Origin: Chlorokybus atmophyticus | Lineage: Eukaryota; Streptophyta; Chlorokybophyceae; Chlorokybales; Chlorokybaceae | Length of the DNA: 64,000 nucleotides | Assembly: GCA_009103225.1 (NCBI GenBank) | Contig: RHPI01003369.1 | Coordinates: 1,770,887-1,834,886 of the forward strand | Direction of reading: 5' to 3' | Shown: piece by piece, positions 59,356 to 64,000 of the stretch | Numbering within the stretch: the stretch's first letter is position 1 | Layout: every line of letters begins with the position of its first letter | The notes under the pieces: generated by a model | Databases searched by the model: none | What the model saw: the letters and a program-made list of their open reading frames with translations, nothing else | Told to the model about the DNA's origin: nothing | Program-made: the position numbers and the translations under genes

Positions 59356-61452
59356 GTTGTTTGGCGATGCCTGCATGCGTTATAATTGTTCTATGCAAGT
59401 TGTGGCAGCTGTGGTCACCATTGTTTTACTTTAGCTCGTGGCATCGTGCGCATGCGCGCATGCGTGCACATGCGCGTGCCTCATCGCACGCGTGTAAGTG
59501 TTGAGCGTGCGTTGATGTCATATTGTTGACTTTAGTCGTGGCAGTTGTTGTTGTATTGTCTTTGTTGACATGTGGCAGGATGTGCATGCGTGCGAGCGCG
59601 CCAGCAATTCGTGAATTGATATGTCATAAACAATCATTGTTTGTACATTAACACTTATCATATAGTAGTTTTATAATAGATTACTTCCCTCATTGCAACT
59701 CATATATTGGGACCACCACGCAGCTATTCACGCATGCTTGACGAGAACATCAACGGTGTGCGCAAACGCATTTTAGGCAAATATGTGCAATTCATTGACA
59801 GGAGACAACAAACATAAACAGCATTTGAGTCAAGCTTAGACTATGTCGGCAATAAAGAATGGTTTATTTTGCGGGATAGGAAAAGGGAATTATTTGTGCA
59901 AATTGCCAATCATGCATAGCAATACAAGTTATAAATATACATATATATAGATAGCCATATGAAAGCATATGCGTATATATGTATGTATATGTATATATGT
60001 TATAGCCATATTGATACAATGGATACTCGCAAATCACATGTGTATGCAATGATCATGGCAAGACGTTGGTCGTAAACAGCAATAACAACACGCGCACACA
60101 TCAATACAAGCACCCCTAGCCAATACCATTGGGAATTAGGCGTGGCCATGGCAGCACACAACTTAGTGTTAGACCATACATGTATGTGCACTGCACAATG
60201 CATGTGGGCATGCACATGTGCATGTGCATTAGTGTTTACAAGAGTATCAAATGAGATTTTGTGTAGATGGCTTTAAGGTCAGCATGACAATGTGATTCAA
60301 AGGTTAGCAGGAAGTTGATCCCAATATTTGTATAGTACAAGAGTTGGCTGAACATATGTGCTTGTGAATATGTTTAAAAAATATGGAGCAAATGTCGTGT
60401 GGCAAGGTGCATGGGTACAACAGCATACCGGTTTTTATAAACATCAACAGATAAGTAAGAGATGTGGCTTAGACATGTCGCAAAGCACATGATATCATTA
60501 TTGCCACCTAAACGGGCCCAATTGAATTGAGCATGCTTGATGCCCACTAATATGAAATAGGTACATAGCCACAACAATTGGCATGGAATGGTAATGAGAA
60601 CTGTTATATATAGCAAGTAGAAGCCTCTATGTCACATAGTTTCGGAAATGCTCAGGCTTTTAAGCAGCGCGCCCGTTTTCGGAACTCGTTTGCGAACGTG
60701 GCTAAGAGCCAGATAAAGGGTGCACGTTGCCAGCCTCAGTAGTATGCACACTCGGATGCCAATTGATGCCACCTTTCACCGCAGCTTGCAGTACTAGTCC
60801 ACCAACAGCATTGCCTGCACCAATAAGTAACAATTACTACTTGCGCAAAAGCTGCGTGACGTTAAATATGTTTTTTGCTTTGTTGAACCTCTGAAGCCTC
60901 CGGGGTTCAAATAACACAAAAATACGTACAGTATGTATTACCTTAAACATACATGTACAAAATCTTGAAAGTTTAACTTACACATGAAGACCAACCTGGC
61001 AGGTAGTGGACGGATAACCTTCCGTGCAGCATGCATTTCGTAAGGCAGTTTTTGAGGGGGAAACGAGGGAAAACACGCAGGTGGCCAGATAAGCCTAGTA
61101 GTGGTATCATAAAAATCGGAATTGTGGTTTGCATATCGTTATATAACTTTCCACCTCGCCATTTCTCAAGCCCCAACCTTCACTTTTGCCCCCTATCAAG
61201 AACCCTAAGCATCCCCAAACTGGCTATTATGTGTAGCACACGCAATTTTATAATAGTTCAAGTTCAACGCAACCACATGAGTGTGGACTACATTTTTATA
61301 TATGTACAAAAACAGCCATGAAACATGCCCATCAGTACTGTCATCAACATCACATTGTATAGCATACGGTATCTTATATCATGCATAAACTCATGCATTT
61401 GCTAAAGCTACCCATTTGTTAACTATTAAGGGCACTTACGAATACATACAAT

Positions 61453-61504
61453 ATCGCTCCAATACACCCCTGTGCATGTTTGCACAGAGGTGTATTGGAG
61501 CGAT
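61453..61504. repeat. 24-bp hairpin, 4-nt loop
   Basis: Arms 61453-61476 and 61481-61504 (ATCGCTCCAATACACCYCTG...) pair at 23 of 24 positions around TGTT. A strong potential cruciform or RNA stem. Confidence 0.95.
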
Positions 61505-61802
61505 CACACTCTTTGTGAGATTCGCCTCGTATCTTACATATAACATGGACAAAAGTTTTGTACATTACACTAGACAATTGCTCATGTAATAATGCTATAA
61601 TAGTGCGCTTGCATGCGCACAGTAGTGAATGACTTCGTGTACAGTGGTTTATGCGATTGCGATGTAAACGGATATTTGCATCATGTGTTTACAACATGTT
61701 ATGTTAATCTAGCTGATTATACTGTATTGAGGGACATCATGGTAAACTCTTTCAATAATTATTATCAACCATTAACGCGAATCAAATCAAGACCATTGAT
61801 AC

Positions 61803-61886
61803 TAACGAGTGGCATAAATGCTACCACATTTGTGCCGCTCGTTATGCTTTACATGACGTGTTACCGAACACGTCACATAAAGCATA
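61803..61886. repeat. Two adjacent inverted repeats
   Basis: 61807-61842: CGAGTGGCATAAATG pairs with CATTTGTGCCGCTCG (13 of 15). 61844-61886: TATGCTTTACATGACGTGTT pairs with AACACGTCACATAAAGCATA with one offset base. Each forms a short-loop hairpin. Confidence 0.85.
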
Positions 61887-62044
61887 ATAATCAGCATTAA
61901 CTTGTAGCATATAAAGCGGATAAAACATTTGCACGCATTGCACATTACTTAATGCCACATATATTGTGATATACATTCACATGTATATAACAAGTTATAT
62001 ACATGGGGTTGACCGTTATTATGTAGTAACATGCGCTAACTTAT

Positions 62045-62112
62045 GCATGTGCTTTTATCATATGATATATGGCATGTGCGCATATGCCATACATATGGCA
62101 AAAGCACATGCA
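62045..62112. repeat. About 30-bp inverted repeat
   Basis: GCATGTGCTTTT ... ATATGGCATGTGC pairs with GCATATGCCATACATATGGC...AAAAGCACATGC, giving a stem of about 30 bp with a few mismatches and almost no loop. Confidence 0.85.
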
Positions 62113-62333
62113 ACACAAGAGAACTCATTTATTGTAACAAATGTACAACAACATGTGCATGCTGTATGAGAAGACTCATATAATATAATATTGTATGACA
62201 TACAAATATATGCAATATGTAATCATATTTCATGGTGTTATTCAATTCATCATATTGGTTTGATGCCACACGGACTGCGGTATTGCAATTTGTAATGTAA
62301 GGGGTTAATGCACGACTTGCTCGCACAATACAT

Positions 62334-62672
62334 TACCGTATTTACCGTTCACAATGCCCCCCCCTATAACAATCACCCTTTTAGATGTTCAGGGGGGGCA
62401 CACTGTTATGCTGTACTACGCCCCCTTCTCGCATAAAGTGGCCCCCTGCTACGAGGTTACGCATAAAATACAATAAGTTACACTTAAAGTTACGGTTATA
62501 ATACGTATATTGACCGTCAGGTTATGTTAGATGCAGCCAAATACGGTAAATTAGCGTAATTAATGTAATACAATGCCCCCATTCAAGTAGAGTGCCCCCG
62601 AATATAATTACCCCTCCATAAAGTTTTTTGGGGCAATTTGTTGGGGGGCACTGTGAACGGGTAACTACGGTA
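62334..62672. mobile_element. MITE with TA target duplication
   Basis: A 335-bp element (62336-62670) between TA dinucleotides at 62334-62335 and 62671-62672. Imperfect terminal inverted repeats: CCGTATTTACCGTTCACAAT then a C run on the left, and the complement of CCGTAGTTACCCGTTCACAG then a C run on the right. It is non-coding. TA flanks and TIRs fit a Tc1/mariner-type non-autonomous element. Confidence 0.8.
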
Positions 62673-63089
62673 CTCTCAATTGTTTTACTAAGTCTCTGAA
62701 TCGAACTCCCTTGAGTCCCCCTTTATTGACGTATAAAATAGCTTATAATCAAAATTTATGCTTTTGCTTATGATGTGCCACATGGTTTAGCATGAATTGG
62801 TTGCACTTGACTCGACTTTGGTTCACTGCGCTCTCATCCACGGTCTATTAATAACTCCATCCCCCCCCCTTCGCGCGAACACAATGGTACTTTGTAACAC
62901 GCCCGCGCGCTTTTAATAAAACGGTATTGTGTTTTTATTTGTGGTATAAGCTCTATGCCGGATTGATTTTAAGTAATGGAATGGATTATTTAACTTTTTC
63001 GTTATGTTCATACTCTATATACCACGCCATTTAAATAGTGCAATCCATTCTCTTTATTATAGACCAATCATAAAGGCGCACCCCCCCCC
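62673..63089. other. AT-rich spacer ending in a C run
   Basis: No gene was recognised. A run of nine C (63081-63089) precedes the gap. Confidence 0.5.
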
Positions 63090-63751
63090 NNNNNNNNNNN
63101 NNNNNNNNNNNNNNNNNNNNNNNNNNNNNNNNNNNNNNNNNNNNNNNNNNNNNNNNNNNNNNNNNNNNNNNNNNNNNNNNNNNNNNNNNNNNNNNNNNNN
63201 NNNNNNNNNNNNNNNNNNNNNNNNNNNNNNNNNNNNNNNNNNNNNNNNNNNNNNNNNNNNNNNNNNNNNNNNNNNNNNNNNNNNNNNNNNNNNNNNNNNN
63301 NNNNNNNNNNNNNNNNNNNNNNNNNNNNNNNNNNNNNNNNNNNNNNNNNNNNNNNNNNNNNNNNNNNNNNNNNNNNNNNNNNNNNNNNNNNNNNNNNNNN
63401 NNNNNNNNNNNNNNNNNNNNNNNNNNNNNNNNNNNNNNNNNNNNNNNNNNNNNNNNNNNNNNNNNNNNNNNNNNNNNNNNNNNNNNNNNNNNNNNNNNNN
63501 NNNNNNNNNNNNNNNNNNNNNNNNNNNNNNNNNNNNNNNNNNNNNNNNNNNNNNNNNNNNNNNNNNNNNNNNNNNNNNNNNNNNNNNNNNNNNNNNNNNN
63601 NNNNNNNNNNNNNNNNNNNNNNNNNNNNNNNNNNNNNNNNNNNNNNNNNNNNNNNNNNNNNNNNNNNNNNNNNNNNNNNNNNNNNNNNNNNNNNNNNNNN
63701 NNNNNNNNNNNNNNNNNNNNNNNNNNNNNNNNNNNNNNNNNNNNNNNNNNN
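63090..63751. other. Assembly gap
   Basis: 662 N; content unknown. Confidence 0.98.
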
Positions 63752-64000
63752 CGCCTCTCCTTTGAAACCAATATAAAAATAGAGCAATCAAACAACAACA
63801 ACGCAGCACCCTTATCTACAACACGAACATCACGCTCCTATACCATAAACGCATACCATAAAGTATTATACAGTCTTCGTGGTGTTCCAATGTTTCCATT
63901 CCGCTCGTCAACTTGGCAGCCAAACGTTAGCTTCTCAAAGAGCACTTGGAAAAAAAACGTTAATCCAACGGACCGCTTTGCGCGCCCACACGAGCTTGAA
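63752..64000. other. Window end, no feature seen
   Basis: 249 bases without recognisable coding, RNA or repeat structure. Confidence 0.4.

Larger units (their letters stand above)
58601..62333. other. AT-rich intergenic region with hairpins
   Basis: No complete gene. Notable contents are the coding-like remnant at 59187-59355 and the hairpin cluster at 61453-62112 (separate entries). Elsewhere there are only short frames and CATG-rich DNA. Confidence 0.5.

Overview
This window looks like nuclear DNA of a flagellated green alga, most likely a chlorophyte (inference). Genes are split by many short spliceosomal introns. There is a tubulin-type cytosolic carboxypeptidase of the kind linked to cilia, a DIRS/PAT-type retroelement whose recombinase lies on the opposite strand (the arrangement known from the Volvox element Kangaroo), a chromodomain Ty3/gypsy element, and many CA/TG-rich and TGCATG-rich spacers. 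There are no operons, no prokaryotic signals and no recognisable tRNA or rRNA genes. Four N gaps occur; three of them abut poly-C runs.

Layout. 1-8.2 kb: a possible secreted protein (minus), a Pro/Thr-rich candidate gene (plus) and a four-exon PAP2-family membrane phosphatase (minus). 9.2-11.5 kb: a decayed pogo/jerky-like DNA transposon. 12.7-17.7 kb: a chromovirus with both LTRs, a 5-bp target duplication and a large internal pol deletion. 18.7-20.5 kb: two miniature LTR elements (TRIMs), one a normal LTR-internal-LTR copy and the other a large foldback that is also bounded by a single target duplication. Their primer-binding site, polypurine tract and LTR edge match the chromovirus. 23.0-26.1 kb: an ankyrin-repeat protein with a C-terminal membrane anchor. 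27.7-29.3 kb: an FCP1/Dullard-type phosphatase (minus). 30.2-33.9 kb: the DIRS/PAT/Kangaroo-like element with split direct repeats. 36.2-42.5 kb: a 28-exon SMC6 gene (minus), divergent from an unrecognised 306-residue membrane-anchored protein (42.9-44.7 kb). 45-53.6 kb: a tandem segmental duplication carrying two PA-domain membrane-protein genes and a broken copy of the 3' end of the neighbouring carboxypeptidase gene. 52.7-57.9 kb: the complete AGBL2/3-like carboxypeptidase (18 exons, 922 codons). 58-64 kb: AT-rich intergenic DNA with strong hairpins, a TA-flanked MITE and a 662-bp gap.

Gene models were assembled by hand from splice sites and phase. The SMC6, carboxypeptidase, PAP2, ankyrin, FCP-like and PA-B models close in phase throughout, apart from the exon in the gap. 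The host genes are functionally diverse: lipid or sugar phosphate hydrolysis, nuclear-envelope or CTD-type dephosphorylation, SMC5/6 genome maintenance and tubulin deglutamylation. The most unusual biology lies in the mobile elements, where one chromovirus family appears to supply machinery to miniature and foldback derivatives. A second theme is the relatively frequent GC-AG introns.
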